Positions 11,046 through 44,300 of a stretch of DNA of 64,000 bases are shown here, in pieces (the first letter of the stretch is position 1; each line of letters begins with the position of its first letter). Below the pieces are notes generated by a model that ran no database searches, had not been told where the DNA came from, and worked only from the letters and a program-made list of their open reading frames with translations. The position numbers and the translations under genes are program-made. The stretch is from Mustela lutreola (lineage: Eukaryota; Chordata; Mammalia; Carnivora; Mustelidae), in contig NC_081305.1 in NCBI RefSeq assembly GCF_030435805.1, positions 55,834,001 through 55,898,000 on the forward strand, read 5' to 3'.

Positions 11046-11497
11046 CCGGTTCATTTCTTGGATAGGGAAACTGAGGCCCCACACGGGAGAGGAAATGTCT
11101 TACCTTCTCAGTGGCAGTGTTGAGCTGAACTTGGGGTTTTTCTTAGAATTTGAAACCTCAAACTTCCTCTAGGCTGCAGGACTTAGGGTCCCGCAAGGCT
11201 GTAGGTAAGGGTAGGATTCAGGGCAGAGTTGCTCTGACGGGGCTCCTACTTCTGGCGTTTGCTGGCTGTGTGATCTGGTATCAGTCACTCACCTCTCTGA
11301 GCCTGTATTTCTCCATTTTCTGATTTGTTGGCTATTATTGGCAATAGTAGTAGAATAATTATGATTAATTCAGAAGTTGGGTGTTATGTAAGTCCTAGAA
11401 TATAAGGTCCTCCCAAGGTTCTAGAACAAGGGCTTCCCATAGTTCTGGCATTCAGGTACCCCGGGAGTTCCCAACCTCTACCCCCCTCCCCCACTAA

Positions 11498-16827
<5,330 letters not shown>

Positions 16828-17580
16828 GCCCGCAGCGCCAGCACCCCCCTGGACACGCCCCCCCTCCCCGGGCGCGGAGCTAAGATCGGGAACCCCGCCC
16901 ATTACGTGGGAGTGAGACCATGACCCGCCCACTGAGCTGTGGGCGGGGCGACTCCCCACACTTGACCACACTGCTGACGGGGGCTGGGGGGACTGGGCAG
17001 GGAGGTGAGAGCTGAGCGAGAAAAATGAACTTTGGGGCTGTAGGCTCGCGGGCAGGACACTCCCTCTGCGACAGAGGGGGCGGAGCTTCTTAGTCAACGA
17101 CAGAGTTAAATAGCCTAAACCATGCCCATTGCTGGTGTCGGCTCTGGGAGCCTGGGTTTGGGGGGAAACGGGGCTCCCGCTGAATCCCTTGCGGAAGGAA
17201 GGCGCATCTGCCTGCGGGTGGGCACAGAATCCAATACTGAAGCCACGCCCCTCTTAGGGTTTAGACGGTGGTACAGGAATGGCTTTCAGTCTATGGCAGG
17301 TGGAGGGGGGCTGACGTCTCAGGCAGTTGAGGGCCCTTGCAAGGGGCTGACCTTCAGCCTTCCTTGGTGCCCACCATAATGGGCACAGGCCAGGCTACAC
17401 CACCGGCGGCAAGGCCAAGGGCTCCCTCTGGCCTATTACCTAGGACCCCTACAGGACTTTGCCAGCCCTGGAGGATTGAGGCCCTGAAGTCAGCTTCCCT
17501 GTGGGCGTGTCCCGCTTCTTCTTGGTGTGGGCGCCACTCAGGGAGCGGGGGGAAGGGGCACTCCAAGGAACCACTCCTGC
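16828..17580. other. SAXO3-like to LHB intergenic region
   Basis: GC-rich unique sequence. No repeats, no polyadenylation signal close to the SAXO3-like stop, and no second gonadotropin-beta gene. Confidence 0.6.
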
Positions 17581-17587
17581 ACACCTC

Positions 17588-17692
17588 CCTGACCTTTTCT
17601 GCTTCTCGCCCCCGGAAAGATTAGTGTCCAGGTTACCCCATCATGCCGCCACCCCCAGTGGCCTTGCCGCCTCCACAGCCTCCAAGTATAAG
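17588..17692 (+). promoter_or_regulatory. LHB: LHB proximal promoter (SF-1, EGR1, PITX1, TATA)
   Basis: In order: SF-1 half-site TGACCTT (17590), EGR1-like TCGCCCCCGG (17606-17615), PITX1-type GATTAG (17619-17624), second SF-1 site TGGCCTTGC (17659-17667), EGR1-like CCGCCTCCAC (17667-17676) and TATAAG (17687-17692). This order is the known GnRH-responsive layout of mammalian LHB promoters, and the TATA box lies 38 bases before the ATG. Confidence 0.85.
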
Positions 17693-17724
17693 ACCAGGTA
17701 AACCTCACAGGGAAGGCACTGAGA

Positions 17725-18718
17725 ATGGAGACGCTCCAGGTAAGACTGCAGGGCCCCTGGGCACCTTGCAGGTCCAACTGGCCGTAGCTGGCACAAAGAG
17801 GGAGAGTTCTGTGACCCGATGAAGGAGGCTTCCTTCTAGAAGGGTGTGGATGGCCAACAGGCTTCCCACCAGGAGGGAAGCAGGTGCACCACGGCCTGAA
17901 GGGGGGGAATATGAAAAGTTGGGGAGTATCTGGGGTTCCCAAGTATGGAACAGGGGATCACAGTGGGAGGGTTGGGTCCCAAATAGAAGATGCCAGGTAG
18001 TGGATGGGAAGGTAAGGGCTCAGGGTAGAGGGGTCCAGCAGGCCCTGAGACACTGGCCTTGTCCCAGGGGCTGCTGCTGTGGCTGCTGCTGAATGTGGGT
18101 GGGGTGTGGGCATCCAGGGGGCCACTACGGCCTCTCTGCCGGCCCATCAATGCCACCCTGGCTGCTGAGAACGAGGCCTGCCCGGTCTGCGTCACCTTCA
18201 CCACCAGCATCTGTGCCGGCTACTGCCCCAGCATGGTGAGCAGCAAGGGGTGGGGGGAGTGCCCGGGGCCAGCCCTGCTGGATTGGGGATGGAAGGGTGG
18301 CTTGCCCCCTGGGCAGGGGCTGGGGAATTGGGAGGGCAAGCTGGGCACGTGGGAGTGACAGCACAGGGGGTCTGCTGGACACCTGAGTCTGAGACCTGTG
18401 GGGGGCAGCAGGGGAGCTCAGGGGAGAGTCTGACTACAGGTGAACCATGCCCCCACCCCCTACCCCGGCCTACAGGTTCGAGTGCTGCCAGCCATCCTGC
18501 CACCTATGCCCCAGCCAGTGTGCACCTACCACGAGCTGCGCTTTGCCTCCATCCAGCTCCCCGGATGCCCGCCTGGAGTGGACCCCACGGTCTCCTTCCC
18601 CGTGGCCCTCAGCTGTCGCTGCGGGCCCTGCCGCCTCAGCAGCTCCGACTGTGGGGGTCCCAGAGCCCAGCCCTTGGCCTGTGACCGCCCCTCACTCCCA
18701 GGCCTCCTGTTCCTCTAA
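17725..18718 (+). CDS. LHB: LHB, luteinizing hormone beta subunit
   Basis: Pituitary hormone subunit that pairs with the common alpha chain (CGA) and acts on the LH receptor in gonads. Coding exons 17725-17739 (METLQ only), 18068-18235 and 18476-18718, all phase 0, give 141 residues. A 20-residue signal peptide ends at VWA. The mature chain begins SRGPLRPLC and holds the twelve conserved cysteines, the CAGY motif, one N-glycosylation sequon (NAT) and the SCRCGPC seat-belt region. It stops at GLLFL without the long C-terminal extension of chorionic gonadotropin, so this is LHB rather than CGB. The short first coding exon is the family norm. AATAAA follows 57 bases after the stop codon. Confidence 0.98.
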
Positions 18719-18774
18719 GGATCCCCCCCTACCCCAACTCCTGAAGCCAGCAGATGCTTCTTTCCTCCCCTCCT

Positions 18775-18780
18775 AATAAA
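18775..18780 (+). terminator. LHB: LHB polyadenylation signal
   Basis: AATAAA 57 bases after the LHB stop; the short 3' UTR is typical of the gene. Confidence 0.9.
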
Positions 18781-18880
18781 GGCTTCTCAAACTGCACTCA
18801 GGTTGTCTTTTGTCAGACTCAGGGTGCATGTACGTGTGTAAACACACACACACACACACTCAGAATGGGTTCAGTTTCAG

Positions 18881-19300
18881 GGAAGCTGGGTGGCTGTTGG
18901 TTGAGCGTCTGATTCTTGATTTCAGCTCAGGTCATGATCTCAAGGTCATGGGAAGGAGCCCCACAATGGACTCCACACTGGGTATCCTGGAGTCTGCTTA
19001 AGAGTCTCTCTCTCGGGGGCGCCTGGGTGGCTCAGTGGGTTAAGCGTCTGCCTTCAACCCAGGTCATAATCCCAGGGTCCCGGGATCTAGCCCTGCATTG
19101 TGCTCCCTGCTTGGTGGGAGGCCTTCTTTTCCCTCTCCCACTCCCCCTGCTTGTGTTCCCTCTCTCACTATGTCTCAGTCAAATAAATAAAAAAAACTCA
19201 AAATCTTAAATCTCTCTTTCACTCACCACCTGCCCCACTGCCACCCCCTGCCCCATTAGCTCTCTCTTAAAAAAAAAAAAAAAAGAAGAGAGGGGGGAAT
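18881..19300 (+). mobile_element. Older CanSINE interrupted by a younger one
   Basis: The outer copy starts GGAAGCTGGGTGGCTGTTGG, breaks near 19014 and resumes at about 19211 with its CT-rich part and poly-A tail. Near-duplicate flanks GGTTCAGTTTCAG and GGTCCAGTTTCAG bound it. Confidence 0.8.
19015..19210 (+). mobile_element. CanSINE nested in an older SINE
   Basis: Complete copy from GGGGCGCCTGGGTGGCTCAG to an AAATCTTAAA tail, inserted in the CT-rich part of the outer element. Confidence 0.88.
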
Positions 19301-19398
19301 AGGTCCAGTTTCAGATCCATTTTATACAAAGTAACAGTGTCAGAACTCTAGTAGAAAACAGGGTGGGCTGGGGCGGAAAGGGTGAGGGTGAGATCAGC

Positions 19399-34538
<15,140 letters not shown>

Positions 34539-34550
<12 letters not shown>

Positions 34551-35337
34551 GATGCTCACCAACCGCCAATATCCTAGCGGAAACGGAAACGCGCTAGAAA
34601 CGAGGCGTTCTGGTCCTTCTAGATGGCTAGGTCCTCCAAAGATCTCGACGTTTCCTCATAAATATGCAAACTCTCCTTGTGGGGGTGTGGCGTCACTTTT
34701 TAGGCCCCGCTCCTCTGCAGACTGAGATGGTAAAGGGTTTCCCGGAACTCCTGGGTCGGTTCCCAACGCCTCCTGGCCCCTCCCTTTACCCAGGCCTCTT
34801 TGCTGAGGCTGACTGCAAAATTCTTAAGACTTCTTTGGGCCACCACACGTCCCCCACGCTCCTTTTGCTCCCTCTTCCACCCTCTTTCCTCCCTGCTAAC
34901 TCTGGGGCCTCAAGATTAGGATTGACAGAGTTGAGGGCCAGTCGGCAAGCGCGGCGGGCAGCCACGCCCCCCAAGGCTCTCATTGGCCGCTAAGGTGGCG
35001 GGGCAGAGCAAACCCTGCCTTGTTCACCAATGAGGAGACGCGGAAGCCCCCTCCCCTAGACACGGGCCAATGGCTCTGGCCCGGGGGCAGGCCCCGCCTC
35101 CTCGCGGCCGCAAGATTTCACTGCAGGGGCCCCATCAGCCTCAGTGACGCTGCGGCCGCCTCCTGCCTAGGGCAGTGAGCTCCCGGGCGGGGGTGCGGTC
35201 GTGCAATAGGAAGCCGAGGGCGTTGCAATCTTCCCGTTGGGCAGCAGCTACCTGGCCCCGCGCCCTGCCCTTTGCATTCCCCAGACACCTCTGGAGCCCC
35301 CACCTGTGGCCCCTGGAGCCCCCTTCACGCGTCAGCC
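34539..35337. promoter_or_regulatory. Bidirectional CpG-island promoter, RUVBL2 / GYS1
   Basis: The start codons of RUVBL2 (minus, 34550) and GYS1 (plus, 35338) lie 788 bases apart, head to head, in a CpG-rich island with no TATA box. CCAAT boxes occur at 34566, 34982 (reversed), 35027 and 35067, ETS-like CGGAAG at 35041, and an IRF-like GGAAACGGAAAC at 34579-34590. This arrangement is known in other mammals. Confidence 0.8.
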
Positions 35338-38300
35338 ATGCCTCTAAGTCGCACTTTGTCCATGTCCTCCCTGCCAGGACTGGAAGATTGGGAAGATGAA
35401 TTCGACCTGGAGAACACAGTGCTCTTCGAGGTGGCCTGGGAGGTGGCCAACAAGGGTGAGCACGCCAGGCGGTGGGTCGCGGACGAGGAGGGCAGTCGGG
35501 GATGGGGGCTGAAACTCTTGAGTAATAGGGGAACAAGACTACATGGCATGACTCTTGGGTTCTGGAGCCTATGACTCCTGTGCCCTTGGGGAGAGGCTGG
35601 GATATGTCTTCTGGACCCTGGCGGGGTAGGGATGTGCCGCCTCACTGTTAAAACGAAAGGGTCCTAGGGAAGAGGGGGCTAAAATGAAAGATTCCTAGAT
35701 CCTGGAGGGAAATTTCTGAGGGACCAGAGATCTGGGTCCTGAACAGGGAAGGAGATGGGCGCGGGGGGGGGGGGGCGGGGTGCTGGTTGGCGCTTCCTAG
35801 TGCAAACCGGGGAAGTGGCTGGGTTTCAGACCCGCGTCCCAGGGGAGAGGAGTCTGGGGGTATAACTCTGGATTTGAGAGAGAGCCAACTGGCAGATAGG
35901 ATGCAGGAGGCCTGGTGGCACTTGAGAGTAAAGATGAGAGGGGCTACAGACTCTAATTATTAGGTTTTAGGGTGGGAGAGAGTTGGGGTCTGAATGCCTA
36001 GGCTCTGAAGGGAGGGGAGGGTGTGAGGTGTAGGGTGTGAGTAGAGGAGCCTGGGGCCTCAGACACATGCGTACTGGAATGAGGGAAGGCTGGGAAGTCC
36101 TTAGTTGGTCAGGGGCTGGGCCCAAGGATGGGAGTGGCTGGGGGCCTACATTTCTGCGGGGCCTGAAGTTCTGAGTTTGGAAAACCAGCTGGGCTGGAGG
36201 GAGCTAGGGTTTGGCTTTGTCCCGTCTTGGGAGAGAATGGGACCTGGTCTTACACCATGGCAGGCAGCCCTCAAACTGGGAGCCATGTATCACCAGGGCC
36301 CAGGCTCCCGCAGTTAAGGAGCCCAAGAGCCCAGACTCTTGGGTCTGGAGTGGTCATGGGACGCGCAGGGCCCTGCATGTGTGCCCTCAGTTGGGGAGAG
36401 AAGACTGGGGGACAGGTCAGCAGAGCCCCTGGGGGGCACGGAATGACAATTCAGCCTTCTTTTAGGCAACTGTGGGAATCTGAAGAGGGTCATGAAGAGA
36501 GAGTCTCCCCTGCTGTGACCTAGAGCCTGACTTGAGAATTTAAATCCAGTTCCTGTAAGCTGGGAACTTGGGAACCTGGGTCTTGCTAATCCTTGTCAGC
36601 TCCTGTCATCCTTGGGACCCCAGCACCTAATTACCTCAGGACCCAAGAGCCCGGGTCCCTAGCCCTTTCCTGTCTGACTCAGAAGTATAGCCTGAGCCCT
36701 GTTCTCCCTTCAGCCCGGGAGTACTGCCCTCGAACTCCTATCACATTCTCTCTGACTCAGAAATATGGGCTTCTAGTCCCTTCCTCCCTCTAAACCTCTA
36801 AGGAAGTCCAGGGCCCCAGCACGTCCCATGCCCCCACCCCAGGTCCCAGACTTGTGGACCTCGGCTGGGTCTTCACACACTTGGGCCCACAGTGGGTGGC
36901 ATCTACACGGTGCTGCAGACGAAGGCGAAGGTGACGGGGGACGAGTGGGGTGACAACTACTACCTGGTGGGACCTTACACGGAGCAGGGCGTGAGGACCC
37001 AGGTGGAGCTGCTTGACCCCCCAACCCTGGCCCTGAAGAGGACACTGGACTCCATGAACAGCAAGGGCTGCAAGGTAGGACATGGCCTGGCTAAGGGTAG
37101 GGAGGTGGGCACCCAGAGTTAGGGCAGTCACCGTGGATGGTGAAGGGATGGCTGGGGAGGGAGGATCGCCCCTGATGGGGGGAGAGAGAGGCATGGACAG
37201 AAACAAGGATGACCCAGTACTTTCTCAGGCAGACATAAAGGAAGGAAGGTTAACAGACACTCAGACAGATGCAGGATGCTGTGAAATGGGTCGGTGAGCT
37301 CCAAGCTATAAGACATTGGTGAATGGACAGACAGACAGCAGGTACAAGATAGACTGAGAGACAGTTCCTAGAGGCCAAGATCATCAGACCCACAGAGAGA
37401 AAAAGAGCTAGGTAGAAAGACAGCTGGCCAGGCAGAACCCAGGGCAGGTGGGCATGGGGTGAGGCAGGAGGGCCAGAGTAGGGGAGCCTGAAGTTCAAAG
37501 TCACGTTCTCTACCCTCTGCCTCCGTGACCTTGGCTAATAAACATGGTAATAGCACCTACCTTGTACAGTTTTGGGGAGGATACAGTAGTTAATAAAGTC
37601 TTCCGGCCAGTTCCTGGCTTTTGTGTTATGAGATACTGTGATCAAGGCGATCGTTGTCATCGTCTTTATTACTATAAACAGTTGAGCTTGCTATGAGGTG
37701 GAGAGGTGGACCAAGGGAGAGAGACTGAGCGTCCCAAAAGGTGGTGATAGCGCCAGGGGCTAGAGCAATAAGGAGAGAGAAGAAGAAAAACAGCCCGTGG
37801 ACATTTCAGGGAGAAGGACTTGGAAGGGAGAAGAAGATGGAATACTAGCAAAGAGAAAAGAGAGCTAGGTGAGCAGACCCAGGGGGGTAGAGGCGGGGCA
37901 GCCAATACAGAGGGGCAAAGCCAGGAATTAAAGCTAGGAGGGGAGATCTCGTCCCAGCATCCCGGATGAGGACTGAAGAATGAGCACAGGGAGAGGGCCG
38001 CCGTCTGCAGAGATGCCCAAGACATAGCCGGTCTCAATCTCATGACAGGTTGGAGTGTGGGAGGGAAGAAGTACAGTGGTGCCTGCATTCATTCGCAGCC
38101 TCTGGCTTGGGGTGGGGTCTGGAGTCCAGTCAGGCCGGGCCGTGTCCCTAAGGAACCCTAGAACAGCCTAGCCATCCCCCATGGCAGCTGCTCCCCACGT
38201 GCTGGGGGCCTAAGAATAGCCCCCCCCCCATCCCAGTGAAAGGGCAGGCAACAGCTGGCAGGGGGAGGGGCAGGGCATCAGAGTCCGGCTCACCAGTCTG

Positions 38301-41300
38301 GGAAAAGCCAGGTTGGGGAGGTATCTGACTGCTTGCTGGCCTGCACAGGGCCATGGCAGCAGGCCCAGAACCTAGGCCGTCATCTCGGGAGGAAAAGCAG
38401 CCGCCGACCTGAGCAGCCTGGCAGGGGCAGAACAAAACTGATGGCATAGTTTGGAAACAAGGCAGTGGGTAGAAAAATGCAGCCCCTGGGGGAGGAAAGA
38501 GGGCACCTGATGTTAGAAAGGGCGGCTGGCAGAGTATGAAACAGGCCTCAGGGCAGAGTAAGGAGGCAGCAGGTGACAAGCTTAGGGTGACAGGCTCAGA
38601 CGCCAGGCAGCGGGTGGAAGAAAGAGGGCGGGGAGGACAGGAAAAGAAGCATCCAGTGGAAGGAATTTGCAGCCGAAGGAAAAGATCACGGGAGAGAGCA
38701 ATGTGAGGGGAGTCAAGAGAGAAGTGGCAGGGAACATGGAAACAAGGCAGCAGGTTGGAGACATAATAAAAGTGGAAAAACAAGGCAGTGGAGGCACAGA
38801 GGAAGGAGGTGTAAAATGCACGGTTGTAGGTAGAGAAAGATGGCAGTGGATAGGAGCAGGATAGTGGTTATAGAAACTAAGCAAGGGACAGGGTAAGTGT
38901 AACAGATGGAAAATCATGGTGGGAGTAACTAAGCACATAGAGAAATGAGGCAGCGGGTTAGAAATCAGCAGCAGATACAGAGACAGGGTGGAGGAGCTGC
39001 GGATGGGAGAGCCGCAGGTGCTGAGCCCAGTGACCTCTGGCCGCAGCCCTGAGCCTTCCCTTGACCCCTACCCCACCCCCCACCCCACCCCCAGGTGTAC
39101 TTCGGTCGCTGGCTGATCGAGGGGAGCCCCCTGGTGGTGCTCCTGGATGTGGGGGCCTCAGCCTGGGCCCTGGAGCGCTGGAAGGGGGAGCTCTGGGACA
39201 CCTGCAACATTGGGGTGCCCTGGTACGACCGGGAGGCCAACGATGCTGTCCTTTTTGGCTTCCTCACCACCTGGTTCCTGGGTGAGGTAGGTCCCATTTC
39301 CTGTCCCCAAGTCACTCCTTCTGACTCTGGCCCCAGACTACAATGGTCATCAGTCCTTGACCGGGGGGGGGGGGGGGGTGGCGGGGGGGGGGATTTTTTT
39401 GAGCTGTCAGCTTTAGGGGGTCCCGGTTGGGTCCCTCTGGAGGGTTTGTACCAGGGAATTCTGGGAGTTGTAGTTCTAGTCTGTTAGTGGCTGCACTTAG
39501 CTCTCAGATGGGACCCTGGATGTTTTGGGGGATCTCCAGCCTATATGAGAACCAGGAATGCTGGTTCTGACCCTGTTTTAGGTTTTTTTTTTTTTTTAAG
39601 ATTTTTATTTATTTATTTGACACACAGACATCACAAGTAGGCAGAGAGGCAGTCAGAGAGAGGAGGAAGCAGGCTCCCCGCTGAGCAGAGAACCCAACTC
39701 GGGGCTTGATCCCAGGACCCCGGGACCATGACCTGAGCCGAAGGCAGAGGCTTTAACCCACTGAGCCACCCAGGCGCCACCCGTTTTAGGTTTTAAAAGG
39801 CTCCAGAAACTTCACTTCTCATGCCCCAGGGTAAAAAGTCTAGGAACTGGTTACTCCTAGGGCATTCTGGGATTCTGGGAGTTGTAGTCCTTTAGCCCAT
39901 ACTGGGTACAGTTCTACTCTTGACTGAGATAAAGAGTCCAGGAATTGCATCCAGGACTTGGGGCTGCTTTCCAATTCAGCCCTGCGGGGACTTAGAAGGT
40001 TGGCCACCCCCCACCCCAAACTCCCATCAGCCTTTGGGGATGGGGTCAGCTGGTCTGTCTCAAGGATTTATAGTTCCTTATTCTAGGGGGATGGCAGTGG
40101 GTGACCATCCATCCTGTGCAGGAGTGGTGATAGCTCTCCCCTGCTTCCTCGTCTACCTTGGGGGATTGTCAATTGCCTACACGACACATATGGAGACACA
40201 GTGGCCCCGTTCCTGTTGCCCCATAGTTCCTGGCCCAGAACGAGGAGAAGCCACATGTGGTTGCACACTTCCACGAGTGGCTGGCAGGCATCGGACTCTG
40301 CCTGTGCCGGGCCCGGCGGCTGCCTGTGGCGACAATCTTCACCACCCATGCCACGCTCCTGGGACGATACCTGTGTGCGGGTGCTGTGGACTTCTACAAC
40401 AACCTGGAGAACGTGAGCTGGGACTGTGGCACAAGGGGGCTCCCAGTGTTTCAGGACGGCCCAGGGGGATCAAGGAGTCCAGGGGAACTCCTCTCTGGAG
40501 TCCAAGTCCTCAGCTCCAACCCCCCTCAGACCCAGGAGGAGTTCACCTTCTGGCCTCAACTACCCCAGAGTCTAGACCTTCAGTCTTCTCCCCAGTTCTT
40601 GTGCCCTGACTGCCCTCCCTTCCCATCTAGTTCAATGTGGACAAGGAAGCAGGTGAGAGGCAGATCTATCACCGCTACTGCATGGAGCGGGCAGCAGCCC
40701 ACTGTGCCCACGTCTTTACTACTGTGTCCCAGATTACCGCCATCGAGGCTCAGCACCTACTCAAGAGGAAACCAGGTAGGGTATAGGCTGGGGTCCCTAG
40801 ACATGAATGAGGTGGTCTGTGCTAAGGCCTGGACCAATTTTTCTTAACTGTAGAGAGCAAAGAACTACACCCCCCAGAGAACACTAAATTGGTGACCTGA
40901 ATATGAAGCTGCCTCACCCAACGCCCTAGAGATTAATGGGAGGTGTTGTTTCTTTGACATGAATTTCAAAATGGTAAAGTTGTTTTATTGGCTAATGTAG
41001 ATATTGGTCTTCTGACAGGGAAGGGGGTTTCACTGGGTTTGGATTTTGAGAATAGCAGTGTTGGGACCAGTTAATCTTCCTGAGTTATGGTACCCATTCT
41101 CAATGGGTGTATTGTGAGAACTACAATTCCCAGAAGGCACTAGGCTAGTCAACTCCTGAGCCTTCTGAAATTTTGCACCAGGAGCAGGTAGAGGTTATAA
41201 TTTTTCATTGACATGCTTTAATTTCTACGAGGATAGGAAATGGTTGGGACCTTAAGAAAGGCTTGAAGGTTGAAGATATGTTCTGGAGAAGCAGGAATGG

Positions 41301-44300
41301 GGATGTTTAAATCATTCTCAGAGCAGGGTGGACTAGGGGCAACAAAATTACTACAACTCCCAGAGACCCCAAGGTGGATCATTTCTCTGTGGGGGCTTAG
41401 CCATTTGCAGGGGATTGCTGGGATTTGTAGTTGTGCTTGTGAACCTATGCAAGTATCTTTGGGCAAGAAGCCATCCCGAGTGGCAGGGCAGCTGGGTCAC
41501 CAAGGGAGCTCCCAGAGGAGCTACTAAAGCAGAGACATTGTTCAGGAAAAGGAGTCTTTCCTTTGTTTATTCATTCAGCCAGCTGATCAGAATGAATAAA
41601 TGAAGATCTAAAACGTGGACCTTCTCCCCTCACCCCAGATATTGTGACGCCCAATGGGCTGAATGTGAAGAAGTTCTCCGCCATGCATGAGTTCCAGAAC
41701 CTCCATGCTCAGAGCAAGGCTCGGATCCAGGAGTTTGTGCGGGGCCATTTTTATGGGTATGTGGACCAGATACCCAGGTCTTGAGAGAGGAGAGGGTTGG
41801 GAGCCCATGTCCTGAGTGTACAGCTGGCGGATCAGCCTCTTGAGCTCCTGAGCTCCAGAACAGTGGCTAAGTATTGAGGGATTGACCCCCATCCAAGCAG
41901 AGGAGAACCACAATTCTCAGGAATCCGCATGATGCCTCTGTTCTGACTAAGAGGCTCTTTGCCGCTGTAGCTGCTGGGGTTTGTAGTTTTAAGGTCAGGG
42001 CTAGAGGGTCCCCACCTTTGGCTTCACCCTGCCTTGTGGCTTTTTTAGGCACCTGGACTTCAACTTGGACAAGACCTTGTATTTCTTTATTGCTGGCCGC
42101 TATGAATTCTCTAATAAGGGGGCCGACATCTTCCTAGAGGCCTTGGCCCGACTCAACTATCTGCTCAGAGTAAGGCCTGGGCTGTGTGTGAGGACACGGA
42201 AAGAGGACGAGGAAATCAGGACATAACTGGGTGGGGGGATGGGAGAAACCCATGTATGGAGGGGAAGTGTCAAGACCCAGAGGGCAGACTGGAGTCCCCT
42301 TGGGGATGGTAACTTCAGTTTCCTGGACAGGAAGGGGCATGGTGGGGCCAGAGTGGTCTTGATGGGGTAGGTAAAGGATAGGTGGCCTCAGCCTTCTCCC
42401 AGGTGATCCTGATCCCCTTCCCCTACCCCCATGTTTTTTACTCTGCCCAGGTGAATGGCAGCGAGCAGACAGTGGTCGCCTTCTTCATCATGCCGGCTCG
42501 GACCAACAATTTCAACGTGGAAACCCTCAAGGGCCAGGCTGTGCGCAAGCAGCTCTGGTCAGCAGCCCTGGGCCCAGGAGCCTTGCTGTTCCCACTCCCA
42601 ATTTTGTGCTTCAGGAAGCTCAGTTTTGTTCTTTGGAGCACGAGCAGCTCACCTCACCAGTTCTTAGGAAAGCCACTTGCTTGAGAGGCCCCCAGTTCAG
42701 GGCCAGTAAGGAGTTTGAGGGAGGACGAGTGTGACCACACAACCAGGGCTCTGGCAAGGTCCCCCTTGTGCCACTGCCCTTTGCTGGCCTTGTGACTTTA
42801 GGCAAATAATTCTGCCTCTCCCAGCCTCAGTTTCCTGAAGTGCAAAACCCATTCATCGGCCATCAGATATTCGTTGCACACCTACCACGTACCAGGCACT
42901 GTTCCAGGCCCTGGGGACACAGCTTGGAGGAGAAAGAGAAGAATATGAAAGATACAAATGACTGTCCTCGCCACCAAGCTCACATTCTAGAAAGTTTGAT
43001 AGAAAGTGCTCTGGGGTACCTGGCTGGCTCAGTCACTAGAGCATGTGACTCGATCTTGGGGTTGTGAGTTCAAACCCCATTTGAGGTATAGAGATAACTT
43101 AAAATCTTTCAAAAAGAAAAGTGGGAGTAAAAAAAAAGTACTCTGGCAAGAAAATAAAGCAGGACTGGAATATGAGACAGCACACGGAGTTGTCAGGACA
43201 GGCCACACTGACAAAGTGCCATTGGGTAGAGACCAATAGGAAATGAGGGAGGGAGTCCTGCGTGTGTTTGGGGAATAGCATTTCAGGCAGAGGAACAGCA
43301 GATGCAAAGGCCCTGTGGTGTATTTGAGAAACCACAAGGAGACCAGTGGCGCTGGAGCAGTGTGCTATAGGGAGATAGGGTAGGAAATGAGGCCTGAGCT
43401 ATGAGAGGATTAGGAGCTGAGGAATGTCGATGAGGCTGTAAGGTGTCACTAATTGCTAGCTTCCCTTGTGTACCTCAGGTTTCCTCTCTCAGAACATAAT
43501 TTTCCCACTTTATAAAAATGGGGCTTAGCATTACCACTGCCTGGACTAGTGCAAGTCCTAAAAATAGCTGACATTTCTGGAAGGCTCACCATGTGCCAGG
43601 CACTGTGCACTTTTTGTCATGAGTTCATCAAGTTTTCACTGCAAACCTATGAGGTTGGTTCTATTTTTATCCCCATCTGAGTCACTAAAGTCAGAGAGGG
43701 AAGGCCACCTGTCCCTGGCCACACAGCTGATGCAAGGCACAAGGGATTCAAGCCATCCAGGGCCCGTTTCCCAGCCCCACATCCTCCAGCTCAGAATCCC
43801 CAGGGCCTCTCTGCTCAGACCTCGGTTTTGCAGCTGCCCCAGGGACCTAACAACATACAGCAGCTGATGTGTGTGCATGTGACGCTGTGGCTTTGCTCCT
43901 TCCAGGGATACGGCCAACACCGTGAAAGAGAAGTTTGGAAGGAAGCTTTACGAATCCTTGCTGGTGTGAGTGCCCCACCCCCAGCCCTGCATCCTCTGGG
44001 CTCTCAACTGCCCTCCTTAGCCCTGATTCCCAGATGCATGCGCTGCTCACCTTGCAGGGGGAGCCTCCCAGACATGAACAAGATGCTGGACAAGGAGGAC
44101 TTCACCATGATGAAGAGAGCCATCTTTGCCACGCAGGTACGGTTGGGACCCCTCAACCCAGAGCTGGCAGCCCTGTTGGGGGAATCCATTCTCAAGTCCA
44201 TTGAAGGTGGGAGCTAACTGGTAGGGCTTCAGTTTACTGAGGGCAGCCTGTTTTCCCGGGGCTTACTCTGCTACAGTTCTGGGATTTGAAGTTTTCTTTC

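Noticed and set aside
19015-19210. tRNA gene signals in CanSINE heads
   Set aside because: The tRNA-Lys-like A and B box parts belong to SINE promoters; no cloverleaf with an intact acceptor stem is present.
38148-38783. 211-codon minus-strand open frame in GYS1 intron 2
   Set aside because: Complement of a purine-rich degenerate tandem tract; composition only.
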